Source: Amorphochlora amoebiformis (taxonomy: Eukaryota; Cercozoa; Chlorarachniophyceae). From it: a stretch of DNA of 64,000 nucleotides. Positions 63,742-64,000 of this stretch are shown here, one piece after another. The stretch covers positions 343,993 to 407,992 of the forward strand of contig BAAHQB010000173.1 in the NCBI GenBank assembly GCA_054601695.1. Reading direction: 5' to 3'. Position 1 is the stretch's first letter; each line of letters opens with the position of its first letter. Below the pieces are notes generated by a model that saw only the letters and a program-made list of their open reading frames with translations, was not told the origin of the DNA and did no database searches. Made by a program: the position numbers and the translations under genes.

Positions 63742-64000
63742 AATATATATATATATATATATGTATTTATATGTAATATATATATATATACTATATATAT
63801 CCAAAATGGTCCAAATCATATATATATTATATATATTTATAAGCATATATGTATATATGTATATATATATATTATATATATATATATATCATATATATAC
63901 ACATATATACATACATATAAACATATATACATATACATATATATATATTATATGTATGTGTAAATACATAAAACACAGATAGACCTAGTGTTTTGTATTT

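Overview
The window is eukaryotic nuclear DNA, probably from a protist. Genes are broken into many 25-120 nt exons by GT-AG introns, and most introns are almost pure simple sequence: (TA)n, sense-strand polypyrimidine, or degenerate TTAGGG/CCCTAA. Most very long open frames here (runs of Ile-Tyr, Arg-Glu or Ser-Leu) are translated microsatellite, not genes. I rebuilt genes by hand from short unique islands, requiring a donor GT, an acceptor AG and agreeing phase at each join. Seven gene models result. I cannot name the organism. TTAGGG-type repeats, a GRK-like kinase, an RGS protein and a fructose-1,6-bisphosphatase ending in SKL narrow the field without settling it; a euglenozoan with glycosomes is one guess among several.

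Layout, left to right: (1) a C2H2 zinc-finger gene, minus strand, about 0.18-5.7 kb, running off the left edge; (2) a non-repetitive divergent intergenic region, 6.5-7.4 kb; (3) an RGS-domain gene, plus, 7,381-10,863; (4) a GRK-like AGC kinase gene, plus, 11,497-28,953, about 22 exons recovered, ending in a CaaX box; (5) a convergent intergenic region rich in CTAG, about 29-32.5 kb; (6) an 18-kb minus-strand gene, about 51.1 to 33 kb, fusing a URI-type prefoldin N-terminus to a complete HAD-phosphatase-like domain; (7) a short divergent promoter region, 51.16-51.54 kb; (8) an F-box-like/SAP gene, plus, 51,545-52,353, with ordinary short introns; (9) a gene with two chromo-barrel (tudor-knot) domains, plus, 52.4-54,239; (10) a second convergent CTAG-rich spacer, 54.3-54.95 kb; (11) fructose-1,6-bisphosphatase, minus, entering from the right edge and ending at 55,060.

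The most striking feature is shared by most of the repeat-rich genes: authentic exons are flanked by tandem partial copies ('echoes') of their own edges. Copies of the exon start, with the acceptor AG, lie upstream; copies of the exon end, with the donor GT, lie downstream; (TA)n separates them. The telomere-like and GA/CT arrays are also strand-polarised: in nearly every case the sense strand of the host intron reads CCCTAA or polypyrimidine, and several 3' splice sites directly follow a CCCTAA run. Intron repeats therefore seem compatible with splicing, or selected for it.

Functionally, the RGS gene and the GRK-like kinase are adjacent and co-oriented and both belong to G-protein/GPCR desensitisation. 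URI belongs to RNA polymerase assembly by the R2TP/prefoldin-like machinery. FBPase is gluconeogenic and probably peroxisomal or glycosomal. The chromo-barrel and F-box/SAP proteins are probably chromatin or ubiquitin related.
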